Source: Rikenellaceae bacterium (GTDB lineage Bacteria; Bacteroidota; Bacteroidia; Bacteroidales; Rikenellaceae). From it: DNA of 64,000 nt. How positions within the stretch are numbered: position 1 is the first letter of the stretch; each line of letters opens with the position of its first letter. The notes beneath the pieces were generated by a model. The model did not search any database. It saw nothing but the letters and a program-made list of their open reading frames with translations, and was not told the origin of the DNA. The translations under genes and the position numbers were made by a program. Shown one piece after another: positions 16,091 to 25,790 of the stretch. Where the stretch lies: assembly GCA_015060165.1 (NCBI GenBank), contig SUZC01000013.1:1-64000 (forward strand). The letters are read 5' to 3'.

Positions 16091-18325
16091 TTACTCAATC
16101 AAGCGAATCTTGCTACCCTCCGAAGGTGGAATTGCATCGGCTCCAACTCCCCAAGTCTTGCAAGGACGGTTACCCATCACGAGCACCAACTCGCCTCCGG
16201 CTATGATATCCTCGTGCGAGAAGTATGTGCGGTTGTATGGCTGACCGTTGAGTGTAGCCGATTGGATATATTTATTCTCCTCCGAGTTGTTTTGGGCAAT
16301 CAGGGTGAAGGTCTTTCCGTTGTCGAGGTTGATTGATACCTTGTCGAACAGAGGGCTACCAATCACATAGTAAGGCAGACCTGCTGTTACGGGGTAGAAT
16401 CCCATAGCAGAGAATACATAGAATGCAGACATTCCACCGCCATCCTCGTCACCACACACGCCCATAAGGTCGTTGCGGAACCAAGCCTTCATCAACATAC
16501 GGATACGCTTCTGTGTCTTCCAAGGCTCGCCTGCATAGTTGTAGAGGTAAGGAATATGGAAACTGGGCTCGTTACCCATCACATACTGACCCACGTTACC
16601 CGATGCATCGGGGTGAACGGCATAATACTTCCACTTCGAGGTCTTCATATCCTCCACGAAGAGCTGGTCGAGCTGGGCCACGAAACGCTCCTCCGAGCCA
16701 AAGAGGGCTACCAGGTCGCCGATATTGTGGTGAACGTCCCAGATATATGTCCAGGCATTGTTCTCATCATAGTATGCGCGGGCACCGATACCGCCAGAGA
16801 AGATATAGTCGAATGGCTGGATAAACTCACCCTTCGCATCGCGTGGATGGAAGAAGCCTGTATCGTGATTGAAGAGCTTGCGGTAGTTGAAGCTACGACC
16901 AATGTGGAAGTTATAATCCTCCTTGCGGCCAAGTTTTTTAGCCAACTGTGCGATACACCAGTCATCGTACGATGCGGCCAATGTAACGGCCACAGCCTGA
17001 CGCTGCTCGAATGAGTTTACACCCGGCACGGTCTCCTTCTCGTCGGGATAGAGAGCTGGGAACCAGCCATTCTTATGGTAGAACTCATCGAGCTCGGTAT
17101 TTTGTCCTCGAAGCCAAGGGATCATAGTCTCGGTAAGTACGGTATGGTGCATACCCTCGAAGGCACCCTCCACATCGAACTCGATACCCTTGCACAACGC
17201 ATCGGCAAAGATAGCAGCAGCGTGATTACCGTTCATTCCGTGCATATCACCATATACTGTGGGGAATGTTGGCACCCAGCCCGACTCACGATACATTCTC
17301 ACATATGAGTTGAGTTTCTCGGTCTCCTGCTTAGGGTTAAGGATAGTATGCAATGGATGCAAAGCGTGGTAGGTATCCCAAGCCCAGTCGTCGGTCCAAT
17401 ATGGCATACCCTTGTCGTCGTGAATCTGCTTGTCGAATGGGCTGCGGTAACGGCCATCCTCCGAGATATTGATCATACGCTCGTGGCTGCGATAGAGAGC
17501 TGTATAGAATGTGATACGCTCATCCTCTGTACCACCTTCAACCTGAATCTTGCTGAGACACTTGTTCCAAGCCTTGCGACCAGCCTGAGCCACCTTCTCA
17601 ATGTCGAATGATGGAATCTCGCGCTCCATATGTTTGCGAGCCTGCTTCTCGTCGATGTACGATACGCCGTAGCGCATCTTCACCACACCCACCTCAGGGG
17701 CAAACTGCGCGTAACGTATACCGTCACCATCTTTACCATTGAATGCAACGGGCGTCTGGTCGAATTCGGCATAGAAGAAGTGTTTTGTACCGTGATATAC
17801 ATCGTAACCCCACATCTTGTTACCCTCGGCATAGATTTTACCGTTACCGTTCATATTTCTGAGCTGCAAGAAACGGTCACCCTCCTGCTCGTATGTACAG
17901 CAGAGGATAGCCGAATGCTCAGCAGGTGCGAAATCCATCACCACACCAAAGTCGTCGAGATATACTGAGTAGCGGTAAGGCGAGGTCTGCTCGTGGTCGT
18001 AACGATATGGATAGTTGAACTGCACAACCGACTTATCACCACAGAATGGCATCATAAGTGTCACATTGCCCTGACGATGTGAGGGCACATTCATAGGCAG
18101 ACCGCTCATACGGTCAGTGGTGAATTCGTTGTGGCCGGGATTCATACGCAACATAGCGTTGGGGAGTTGCGCTGTTGGGAATGTCGGCACCAGCAGGTGG
18201 CTGATGTTACCAATGCGATTGTTTACAAGGTCGACAGGCTGATTCTTACCTGCATCGCACGCCGAGCAGACGATTGCTGCTGCCAAAGCTGCCACAGCAG
18301 CCAAACGAGCAAATGAGTGCTTCAT
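16091..18325 (-). CDS. GH92 family alpha-mannosidase, lipoprotein
   Basis: 744 residues with a lipoprotein signal (lipobox VCSAC, about residue 22), so probably surface anchored. GH92 enzymes are Ca2+-dependent inverting exo-alpha-mannosidases that trim N-glycan mannose. Typical segments are present: NRIGNISHLLVPTFPTAQLP at the N-terminus, DDWAWDTYHALHPLH in the middle, GNEPSFHIPYLYNYAGEPWK, and GDEDGGGMSAFYVFSAMGF with the catalytic acid region near the end. Length is usual for the family. No SusC/SusD genes adjoin it; it leads a minus-strand run with ltaE. Exact linkage specificity (alpha-1,2, 1,3 or 1,4) is unknown. Confidence 0.93.
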   Translation of the reverse strand: MKHSFARLAAVAALAAAIVCSACDAGKNQPVDLVNNRIGNISHLLVPTFPTAQLPNAMLRMNPGHNEFTTDRMSGLPMNVPSHRQGNVTLMMPFCGDKSVVQFNYPYRYDHEQTSPYRYSVYLDDFGVVMDFAPAEHSAILCCTYEQEGDRFLQLRNMNGNGKIYAEGNKMWGYDVYHGTKHFFYAEFDQTPVAFNGKDGDGIRYAQFAPEVGVVKMRYGVSYIDEKQARKHMEREIPSFDIEKVAQAGRKAWNKCLSKIQVEGGTEDERITFYTALYRSHERMINISEDGRYRSPFDKQIHDDKGMPYWTDDWAWDTYHALHPLHTILNPKQETEKLNSYVRMYRESGWVPTFPTVYGDMHGMNGNHAAAIFADALCKGIEFDVEGAFEGMHHTVLTETMIPWLRGQNTELDEFYHKNGWFPALYPDEKETVPGVNSFEQRQAVAVTLAASYDDWCIAQLAKKLGRKEDYNFHIGRSFNYRKLFNHDTGFFHPRDAKGEFIQPFDYIFSGGIGARAYYDENNAWTYIWDVHHNIGDLVALFGSEERFVAQLDQLFVEDMKTSKWKYYAVHPDASGNVGQYVMGNEPSFHIPYLYNYAGEPWKTQKRIRMLMKAWFRNDLMGVCGDEDGGGMSAFYVFSAMGFYPVTAGLPYYVIGSPLFDKVSINLDNGKTFTLIAQNNSEENKYIQSATLNGQPYNRTYFSHEDIIAGGELVLVMGNRPCKTWGVGADAIPPSEGSKIRLIE

Positions 18326-18633
18326 ATAAATTGATTTTAATGGTTTTTAAGTATAGTTTGGGGCTCTTGCACAGCGCATTTTGCGGTCTACGCTTGTACC
18401 TCTCGCACGCACACGCCTGCGCATAGCGCCTATGTGCCTATTCAAATGATAAAAATAGATAATTTTTGTGTAAAAAGCAAAAATTTCTTTCTGCTTGCTG
18501 CCCCACATCACCTAAGATATAATCAGACTCTCGATAATACAACCATCGAGAGTCCTCGCAATACAAAAAAAACCGCCACACCTTGCAGGTGTGACGGTCT
18601 ACCCCGAAGGGTTATCGAAACTTAATACTTGGA
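18326..18633. other. Intergenic region between GH92 and aminopeptidase genes
   Basis: 308 bp with no gene. It holds the pepC-type gene's terminator at the right end, a perfect 9-bp inverted repeat GACTCTCGA (18526-18534) with TCGAGAGTC (18546-18554), and a GC-rich block of alternating CGC/GCG words at about 18365-18435 in the leader of the GH92 gene. I found no clean TAnnTTTG box for GH92. Confidence 0.6.
18564..18600 (-). terminator. Terminator of the aminopeptidase C gene
   Basis: On the minus strand ACCGTCACACC pairs with GGTGTGGCGGT around a short loop and is followed by eight T residues. The stem is close in sequence to the terminator at 8925. Confidence 0.85.
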
Positions 18634-19812
18634 TTATTTCAAACCAATCTTCTTCAAAATCTCCTTTGGTACTACGTTCTTGTTGACCATAATATCCATA
18701 GTCTTATACTCTACGAAAGGACGTGAGAAGTAGTAGAATCCCTTGTAAGGACCCTTGTCACCCCAAGAGTTCTGAACCTTAAAGAAGGGGTTGCCCTGCT
18801 GGTCTACGGCAGTACCAACGATAACCATACCGTGGTCATCGGTGTTCTGGTAGTTGTCGTAAGCCTCCTGACGCATCTGCTGTGTGATGGTCTTCTCCTT
18901 CATTGGGCTCTCCAAATTGTTGATCTTACTCTGCTTCTCAGCCTCTGTGAGCTTGCCCCACTTCTCGGCGTCTGAGCCTACGATATTCTTTTCAACCTCC
19001 TCAGGGATAATACCGATAGCCTTCGAACCAACGAAGCTCTTCTCGCTCACATCGGTACCCCAAGCTACGGGGTGACCAGCCTCCAAAGCTGCATCAACGC
19101 ACTGCATCATCTCCTCCATAGGGATGTTATACATCTCGTGCCACATCCAGTTATCGGGAACCTCCAAAGCGAATGTAGTGTAGAAGGGGTAGTGAGTGTA
19201 AGAAGTAAACTCAATGTAGTCGTCCATATTGATAGGAAGTGACTCAGCGAATGACTTGGGAGTATACTCCTTGCCTTTGTAAGTGAACTTCTCGGGACGC
19301 TTGCCGAAGTAAGCATCGAGGATACCATTCAAACCCTCCTGCCAAGCAGTTGTGAGCTTACCGTTCTTATTCTTGATAACAGCCTCAACGTATGCCAACA
19401 ACACAGCGTCGATCTCGCCAAACTCAGGCATCTCGGTACCGTAGTTGTAACCAGGATAAGCCTCCAAGGGTACTGCGCCATACTTCTTAATCATCTCTGT
19501 AACGTCGTGAGCTGCACCACCGACAGCAAAGTTCAAGTTACCGTGCAAACGAACATACTTCACAGCCTTGTCGAAATATGCGTTACGCACAATCCACATC
19601 TGCGAAAGTGTAACCTGCTCGCCACCCTTTGCCAAAATCTCCTCCTCCAAGAAAGAGAGTGTCGAGAAGCACCAGCAAGTACCGCTACGATACTGATTGG
19701 TGATGGGCACTGTCTTGAGTACCTTAGTATCGGTGAACTTGTAGCCCTCCTGAGCTGCTGCCGATACTGTAAGACCGAGCATTGCAACGGCCAAAACGAT
19801 CAAATTCTTCAT
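18634..19812 (-). CDS. Papain-like (C1B) aminopeptidase, bleomycin-hydrolase type, exported
   Basis: 392 residues with a signal peptide (MKNLIVLAVAMLGLTVSAAAQ). The oxyanion Gln40 and nucleophile Cys46 lie in QYRSGTCWCFST, the His in DDHGMVIVGTA and the Asn in VQNSWGDKG, the complete C1 triad. Members of MEROPS C1B cleave N-terminal residues from peptides; the Bacteroidales copies are often exported, as here. The C-terminus (KNVVPKEILKKIGLK) is intact. It lies 37 bp after topA and ends at a strong terminator, so it may be the last gene of the topA unit or have its own start. Confidence 0.9.
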   Translation of the reverse strand: MKNLIVLAVAMLGLTVSAAAQEGYKFTDTKVLKTVPITNQYRSGTCWCFSTLSFLEEEILAKGGEQVTLSQMWIVRNAYFDKAVKYVRLHGNLNFAVGGAAHDVTEMIKKYGAVPLEAYPGYNYGTEMPEFGEIDAVLLAYVEAVIKNKNGKLTTAWQEGLNGILDAYFGKRPEKFTYKGKEYTPKSFAESLPINMDDYIEFTSYTHYPFYTTFALEVPDNWMWHEMYNIPMEEMMQCVDAALEAGHPVAWGTDVSEKSFVGSKAIGIIPEEVEKNIVGSDAEKWGKLTEAEKQSKINNLESPMKEKTITQQMRQEAYDNYQNTDDHGMVIVGTAVDQQGNPFFKVQNSWGDKGPYKGFYYFSRPFVEYKTMDIMVNKNVVPKEILKKIGLK

Positions 19813-19849
19813 AATATCAATAAGTTTAAGGTAATAATTTATCTATCCT

Positions 19850-22156
19850 TTATTTTGTCTTTTTGGACGTATTGACAATTTTCACACACTCCTCGTAGCT
19901 CAACTGCTCGGGCTTACGGTTGTGAGGCAGACGATAGTTCTTGCCCTTATAGGCTATATACGCGCCATAGCGACCATTCTTTATGAGCATATCCTTATCC
20001 TCCGCAAAGGTCTTGATAGGGGCAGCTGCTGCAGCGGCACTTGCCTTCTGCTGCTCGATAAGCTGCACCGCACGCTCATATTGAATGGTGTATGGGTCGT
20101 CGCTCTTAGTGAGCGATGCAAACGAGTTGCCGTAACGCACGTATGCGCCATAGCGGCCAATACCAACCATCAAATCCTCTCCCTCATATTTACCCAGGTT
20201 GCGGGGCAGAGCAAACAGCTCTAGTGCCTCTTCCAGTGTAATGGATTCGATTAGCTGGCCCTTCTTGAGCGAAGCAAAGCGATTCTTGCCACCCTCCTCA
20301 GCCTCAATCTCAACCATCGGACCGTAACGGCCTATGCGGGCCTTTACGGCGTGTCCCGACTCAGGATCGATTCCCAATACTCTCACCTGATTGTTCTTGT
20401 CGGTCTGAGTCTCGATAGCCTTATCGACCAAGGTGTGGAATGGCGAGTAGAAACGAGTAATCATCTCGTTCCAAGTGATATCACCCTCTGCAATACGGTC
20501 GAACTCCTTCTCGACACTTGCCGTGAAGTTGTAATCCATAATCTGCTCGAACTGCGACTCCAAATAGTCGTTCACCACCATACCGATATCGGTCGGAGCC
20601 AAACGATTCTTCTCCTTGCCGTAGCTCTCGGTGAGCTGCTTCTCGCTCAACTTACCCGCCGCCGAGAGGGTCAGAAGTGTGTAGCTGCGCTTCAATGCCT
20701 CCTTGTTCTGCTTAACCACGTAACCACGATTGATGATGGTGGTGATGGTGGGAGCATACGTTGAAGGACGGCCGATACCCAACTCCTCCAGACGCTTTAC
20801 GAGCGATGCCTCGTTGTAACGTGGCGGCGCTACGGTGAAACGCTCTGTACCCAAAATCTGCGAGGCGATTACCTTCTCGCCCACTTCGATTTTAGGCAAT
20901 ATAGCCTCGTTGCTCTCTGCTGGCTCTTCGTCGGTAGACTCAGAGTAGAGACGCAAGAAACCGTCGAAACGAACCACCTCACCCGATGCTACAAACTGCC
21001 AGGTTGTGCCGTCGATGTCGATTGCAATGGTTGTGCGATCCACATCGGCTGCTACCATCTGCGACGCAACGGTACGTTTCCAAATCAAATCGTAGAGTTT
21101 CTTCTCTGCGGGAGTACCCTCGATCTCGGTGCGGTTGATATATGATGGGCGAATGGCCTCGTGAGCCTCTTGTGCGCCCTTGGTCTTTGTCTTGTAGTTG
21201 TGCGCCGACGAGTAATCCTTTCCGAAATGGAGCTCAATCTCCTGCTTACACTGAGCAATGGCTTGTGCTGAAAGATTTACCGAGTCGGTACGCATATATG
21301 TGATAAGTCCCTGCTCATAGAGTCGCTGTGCAACCGACATTGTCTGCGCAACCGACATTCCCAACTTACGACCAGCCTCCTGCTGCAAGGTCGAAGTGGT
21401 AAACGGCGCTGCGGGATAGCGCTTCATAGGCTTCTCCTCGGCCTTGGCAACAGTAAACGATGCTCCCACACAGCTACGCAAGAACTCAGCGGCCTGCTCC
21501 TTAGTCTCAAAGCGGTGAGCGAGTTCAGCCTTGAAAAGAGTCTGCTTGTCGTCGCTTGCCGGATAGAAATGAGCCACAACACGATAGAATGGAGTTGAGT
21601 TGAACGAGATAATCTCACGCTCGCGCTCAACAATCAATCTCACTGCCACACTCTGCACTCGGCCAGCCGAGAGTGACGGCTTAACCTTTTTCCAGAGTAC
21701 AGGCGAGAGCTCGAATCCTACGATACGGTCCAACACGCGGCGAGCCTGCTGGGCATTCACCAGGTTTAGGTCGATAGTACGGGGATTCTCGATAGCGTTG
21801 AGTATGGCACTCTTGGTAATTTCATGAAATACAATGCGCTTTGTCTTGTCAACAGGCAGTTGAAGCACCTCGGCCAAATGCCAAGCAATAGCCTCTCCCT
21901 CGCGGTCCTCATCGGATGCGAGCCATACGGTGTTTACCTTATCGGCCAACTTCGAGAGCTCCTCGACCACCTTTTTCTTGTCGCCCAGAATCTCGTAATT
22001 AGGGGTAAACTCTGCCTCTATATCAATGCCGAGTCCCTTCTTCGAGAGGTCGCGGATGTGGCCGAAACTCGATTTTACTATATAATCCTTACCCAAGAAC
22101 TTTTCGATGGTCTTGGCTTTGGCGGGGGACTCTACGATAACTAAATTTTCTTGCAT
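19850..22156 (-). CDS. topA: DNA topoisomerase I
   Basis: 768 residues. The start MQENLVIVESPAKAKTI is chosen since the 9 extra residues of the longer frame are not conserved-looking. The Toprim domain has the N-terminal glutamate in VIVESPAKAKT and DEDREGEAIAWH (82-88 acidic triad). The catalytic tyrosine is Y287 in GLITYMRTDS. Instead of zinc ribbons the C-terminus carries several glycine/arginine Topo_C repeats (GRYGPMVEIE, GRYGAYVRYG, NGRYGAYIAY), as in many Bacteroidetes enzymes. It relaxes negative supercoils in the cytosol. Confidence 0.97.
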   Translation of the reverse strand: MQENLVIVESPAKAKTIEKFLGKDYIVKSSFGHIRDLSKKGLGIDIEAEFTPNYEILGDKKKVVEELSKLADKVNTVWLASDEDREGEAIAWHLAEVLQLPVDKTKRIVFHEITKSAILNAIENPRTIDLNLVNAQQARRVLDRIVGFELSPVLWKKVKPSLSAGRVQSVAVRLIVEREREIISFNSTPFYRVVAHFYPASDDKQTLFKAELAHRFETKEQAAEFLRSCVGASFTVAKAEEKPMKRYPAAPFTTSTLQQEAGRKLGMSVAQTMSVAQRLYEQGLITYMRTDSVNLSAQAIAQCKQEIELHFGKDYSSAHNYKTKTKGAQEAHEAIRPSYINRTEIEGTPAEKKLYDLIWKRTVASQMVAADVDRTTIAIDIDGTTWQFVASGEVVRFDGFLRLYSESTDEEPAESNEAILPKIEVGEKVIASQILGTERFTVAPPRYNEASLVKRLEELGIGRPSTYAPTITTIINRGYVVKQNKEALKRSYTLLTLSAAGKLSEKQLTESYGKEKNRLAPTDIGMVVNDYLESQFEQIMDYNFTASVEKEFDRIAEGDITWNEMITRFYSPFHTLVDKAIETQTDKNNQVRVLGIDPESGHAVKARIGRYGPMVEIEAEEGGKNRFASLKKGQLIESITLEEALELFALPRNLGKYEGEDLMVGIGRYGAYVRYGNSFASLTKSDDPYTIQYERAVQLIEQQKASAAAAAAPIKTFAEDKDMLIKNGRYGAYIAYKGKNYRLPHNRKPEQLSYEECVKIVNTSKKTK

Positions 22157-22180
22157 TTTATTTCTTCTTCTAATACGACA

Positions 22181-22208
22181 CAAACCTAAGTAGTTGAACT
22201 TAGGTTTG
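22181..22208. terminator. Perfect 11-bp hairpin between DUF4270 gene and topA
   Basis: CAAACCTAAGT (22181-22191) pairs exactly with ACTTAGGTTTG (22198-22208), 6-nt loop. It follows the DUF4270 stop on the minus strand; there is no long T run, so it may be a weak terminator or a message-stability hairpin. Confidence 0.5.
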
Positions 22209-22223
22209 CCGTTTTACTAATTG

Positions 22224-23840
22224 CTATTTTATCAATGTGTAGGTCAGTTTGATATCGATACTTGCCGGATTGAGCTCACTGTTTCCGCCTTGGATTACCG
22301 AGCGGTTGAACGAGAAGTTATCCAGCGCATCGGGTCCGATGAATATCGTTCGCGGCAACTTCAGTTTGTCGAAATCAAGCGAGCCATCGGCCTCAGGTTT
22401 CAACTCCAGCACCTCATTCATCAATGCCTGGAAGTACGATGTAACGTTCATCTGGTAGCAGGCCAAACTGCGGTTCATATAGCCGTTGTAGGCCAACACT
22501 CCTCCCGACTGCTCGTTGGTGTACATATAGTCAGCCACAGGAGTCAATCTCTTGTAATTAAGGTACATACCCAATCGCGGCAATGATTTGTTCATCAACT
22601 CACCCACCGTAATAGGATCCATCAGGTGATAATCATACTCCGAACCCTCGACATAGATGCTCACCTCGGCCTGGTTGATTGCAGCCGCTGAGTACTCCAT
22701 ATCACCCGTAGTATTGATGTTGCGTAACGTGTAGAGGAATTCGTCGGTCAGACGCAACTCGGTGATTACACCACCACACGCATCGACATATCCCTTCGTA
22801 ACCTCGGCACGGTTTACATCACTCTCGTTCATCGGAAGATCAGCAAACTCGGTCTGGCTATAATCGTACTCCACTCTCTGAACGTGAATGTTACCATATC
22901 CGGTAGCGTATGTATCGGCAAAATAGTATGCCATCTCGACTGTGTCGATAACGATATCGGCATCGGCACCCGGGTTACGTGTACGGCCGTGCACGCTGAA
23001 GCCTGTGCTTGTGGGGTCGAACGAGAAGGCTGATCCCTTGCCATCGATCACCTGCTCGCGGTCGGGCTCGATGTACAATCCCTGGAAATTGCGGATAAAT
23101 GTAGAATCCGAGAGGTAGTGCTCGATATTGTTGTTAGCCAAACCGTTGGCATCCAATTTCTCCATACAGAGCAACTTGTTGATGAATGCGCGAGAGTGCT
23201 CAGTCTCCTGCATACGTACCGCATCCGATGTGGTATAGATTCCCTTTGCAGGGTTGGGGAACTCAAACGTGAAGATAGGCTTCGAGTCGGCATTCAAATG
23301 ACCCTCCTTGACAGGATCATAAGAGATGTAGAATATGCTATCCTCTGAGTTCTCATCAACAATATCATCAACCAACGCATAGACGTTGTATTTGATAGGC
23401 TTAGTGGTATCTCCCGAAAATGTATCGACCTTAAAGCGGAATACCATAGAGTCATAGATTGGGCGATAGCCGAAACCTGTCGAATCGTCGACACCGCTCA
23501 TAAAAAGGTACTGGCTTGAGAAACCGAAACGACGCACGCCAAAACGCTCATCGTTCTGCACTCCCAGATAGTAATCGTCCAGATTATGCGACATCACAGA
23601 GTCGGTCATAAACAGACGAGTCTCAAATAGTTTGCAGGCCTTATCTTCTTGATTGGCCTCGCTCATTATACCATTACGGTATATACGGTGACGTACAATC
23701 ATCTGCTGATTACCCGGAACAAGCTCCTCGCCAAGCGAATAATCGGCCTGGGTAGTACAGCTGGTGAGTGTTGCAAACATAGCCATCAGCACAATAGCAC
23801 CGCTGGCAATCAGGGAGTATAGTTTCTTATAATTTATCAT
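22224..23840 (-). CDS. DUF4270 family lipoprotein
   Basis: 538 residues from the start MINYKKLYSLIASGAIVL; the longer frame from 23957 runs back through the upstream gene and is not credible. A lipoprotein signal ends at TLTSC (about residue 27). The body is the long beta-rich DUF4270 type, found widely in Bacteroidetes, of unknown function and exported. The ATG overlaps the last 14 bases of the short GT5 gene, a translational-coupling arrangement. This GT5-DUF4270 pairing recurs in the phylum as far as I know. Confidence 0.8.
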   Translation of the reverse strand: MINYKKLYSLIASGAIVLMAMFATLTSCTTQADYSLGEELVPGNQQMIVRHRIYRNGIMSEANQEDKACKLFETRLFMTDSVMSHNLDDYYLGVQNDERFGVRRFGFSSQYLFMSGVDDSTGFGYRPIYDSMVFRFKVDTFSGDTTKPIKYNVYALVDDIVDENSEDSIFYISYDPVKEGHLNADSKPIFTFEFPNPAKGIYTTSDAVRMQETEHSRAFINKLLCMEKLDANGLANNNIEHYLSDSTFIRNFQGLYIEPDREQVIDGKGSAFSFDPTSTGFSVHGRTRNPGADADIVIDTVEMAYYFADTYATGYGNIHVQRVEYDYSQTEFADLPMNESDVNRAEVTKGYVDACGGVITELRLTDEFLYTLRNINTTGDMEYSAAAINQAEVSIYVEGSEYDYHLMDPITVGELMNKSLPRLGMYLNYKRLTPVADYMYTNEQSGGVLAYNGYMNRSLACYQMNVTSYFQALMNEVLELKPEADGSLDFDKLKLPRTIFIGPDALDNFSFNRSVIQGGNSELNPASIDIKLTYTLIK

Positions 23841-24633
23841 AAAACTCGTTATAATTATCGAAAAACTTCTCGGCATCGGGTTGCTGATATTCGAGCATTG
23901 GTTTGCCGCTTTGGCGAGCGTACTCGACCAGCGAAGCATCAGCCTGCTCGGAAGCAACGACTATACCATCAGCATAATCAATAACGAAGCGATAGAGATT
24001 TTCGTATGAAGCAGCCGATAAATTGGCAAGATTTTCATCTTTTACACCCTCATTTGCTATCTTTTGGTCGAGGTCCTGGCTCATATTCTGCTCGAAACGG
24101 TCATTGCAGAGAGTCACTACAACTTTCACATCGCGGAACAATGGATCGTCGTGGAAGACCTTCTTCAAATAGATGGGGGTAATAGCCGACATCCAACCCA
24201 TACAGTGAACTACGGTTGGAGTCCAATTGAGTTTGCGTACTGTCTCCAATACGCCGCGGGCAAAGAATATTGCACGCTCATCGTTATCGGCGAATTCGTT
24301 ACCCTCGGCATCGGTCAGTGTGGCCTTGCGAGAGAAGAAATCGTCGTTATCGATAAAATATATCTGGATTCGTGCCGACGGAATCGAGGCAACTTTGATA
24401 ATCAGCTGGTGGTCGTTGTCGTCGATGATAAGATTCATACCCGACAAACGGATTACTTCGTGCAACTGGTTGCGACGCTCGTTGATGCAACCATAACGGG
24501 GCATAAACGTACGAATCTCGTTACCTCTCTCCTGCATAGCCTGCACGAGGTGGCGACTGAGACTCGAAAGCTCGCTCTCCGGCAAGTAAGGCATAATCTC
24601 CTGACAAACGTAGAGTATCTTGCGTGAAGCCAT
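23827..24633 (-). CDS. Short glycogen/starch-synthase-like (GT5 N-terminal domain) protein
   Basis: 268 residues that align in style only with the N-terminal Rossmann half of GT5 starch synthases: KILYVCQEIMPYLPESELS at the start (normally K-x-G-G-L binding ADP-glucose; here no KxGGL is seen), then VHCMGWMSAITPIYLKK, where synthases have H-x-H-D-W. The C-terminal nucleotide-binding half is missing. It is therefore doubtful that it elongates glycogen; it may be a regulator or a scaffold. A -7 box at 24656 lies 22 nt upstream. It overlaps the DUF4270 gene. Confidence 0.75.
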   Translation of the reverse strand: MASRKILYVCQEIMPYLPESELSSLSRHLVQAMQERGNEIRTFMPRYGCINERRNQLHEVIRLSGMNLIIDDNDHQLIIKVASIPSARIQIYFIDNDDFFSRKATLTDAEGNEFADNDERAIFFARGVLETVRKLNWTPTVVHCMGWMSAITPIYLKKVFHDDPLFRDVKVVVTLCNDRFEQNMSQDLDQKIANEGVKDENLANLSAASYENLYRFVIDYADGIVVASEQADASLVEYARQSGKPMLEYQQPDAEKFFDNYNEFYDKL

Positions 24634-24655
24634 TGTTTTTGGGTTTTACAAAGTG

Positions 24656-24663
24656 CAAAGATA
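24656..24663 (-). promoter_or_regulatory. Predicted -7 box of the short GT5 gene
   Basis: TATCTTTG on the minus strand, 22 nt before the ATG. It falls between the queA stop and this gene, so the GT5-DUF4270 pair may start its own transcript. Confidence 0.5.
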
Positions 24664-24674
24664 ATAAAAATTTT

Positions 24675-25724
24675 CTATAAAATCAGCATCGCATCGCCAT
24701 ATGTACCAAAACGGTATCCCTCCTCGGCAGCCACTTTGTAGGCGTTCATTACGCACTCGTAACCGCCAAATGCTGCCACCATCATAAGCTGTGTTGAGTA
24801 GGGAAGATGGAAATTCGATACCATAGCGTTGGCTACTGTAAAGTCGTAGGGGCAGAAGATGAATTTGTTGGTCCAGCCCTCCATCGGCTTAATCATTCCA
24901 CCTGTCGATACGGCAGTTTCGATAGTACGCATTACTGTTGTACCGATAGCTACCACCTTGTGGCCATTGCGCTTTGCAGAGTTTACACTCTCGGCAGCCT
25001 CCTCGCTCACAATGAACTGCTCGGAATCCATCTTGTGCTTCGAGAGATCCTCCACGTCGACTGTGCGGAAGTTACCCAAGCCTGCGTGAAGGGTGATAAA
25101 GGCCGAATCTATACCCTTGATTTCCATACGTTTGAGCAAATGCTTCGAGAAGTGCATACCAGCCGTAGGAGCTGCCACAGCACCCTCGTGCTTTGCATAA
25201 ATTGTCTGGTAACGCTCGGCATCCTGCTCCTCGACCTTCTCGCGTACCCAGCGGGGCAGCGGGGTCTCGCCCAAACGGTAGAGAGCCTCCTTGAACTCCT
25301 CGTACGAACCATCGAAGAGGAAGCGGAGTGTACGACCACGCGATGTGGTGTTGTCAATCACCTCGGCACCCATCAGATCGTCCTCGCCGAAGTAGAGTTT
25401 GTTGCCAATACGGATTTTACGAGCAGGGTCAACCAATACGTCCCACAGACGCAGGTCGCGATTCAGCTCGCGAAGCAAAAATATCTCGATCTCGGCACCT
25501 GTCTTCTCCTTATTACCATAAAGACGAGCGGGAAAAACCTTGGTGTCGTTGAACAGGAAAAGATCCTTCTCATCGAAATACTCGATGATATCCTTGAAAA
25601 TTCGGTGTTCGATAGTACCTTTGGCTCTGTTGACTACCATCAAACGCGACTCATCGCGATTCTCAACGGGGTATTGAGCCAACATTTCGGATTTAAAGTC
25701 GTATCCGTACTGCGATAACTTCAT
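24675..25724 (-). CDS. queA: tRNA preQ1(34) S-adenosylmethionine ribosyltransferase-isomerase
   Basis: 349 residues, full length. Builds epoxyqueuosine in tRNA from preQ1 and the ribosyl part of SAM. Family segments: [52 protein letters not shown] and [19 protein letters not shown]. Cytosolic. It lies 66 bp after truB on the same strand. Confidence 0.96.
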   Translation of the reverse strand: MKLSQYGYDFKSEMLAQYPVENRDESRLMVVNRAKGTIEHRIFKDIIEYFDEKDLFLFNDTKVFPARLYGNKEKTGAEIEIFLLRELNRDLRLWDVLVDPARKIRIGNKLYFGEDDLMGAEVIDNTTSRGRTLRFLFDGSYEEFKEALYRLGETPLPRWVREKVEEQDAERYQTIYAKHEGAVAAPTAGMHFSKHLLKRMEIKGIDSAFITLHAGLGNFRTVDVEDLSKHKMDSEQFIVSEEAAESVNSAKRNGHKVVAIGTTVMRTIETAVSTGGMIKPMEGWTNKFIFCPYDFTVANAMVSNFHLPYSTQLMMVAAFGGYECVMNAYKVAAEEGYRFGTYGDAMLIL

Positions 25725-25790
25725 AAACTCTTTTTCTTATTGTTTCAAGCGTGATAGACACAAATATCAATAAGGAATACGATATTTTTG

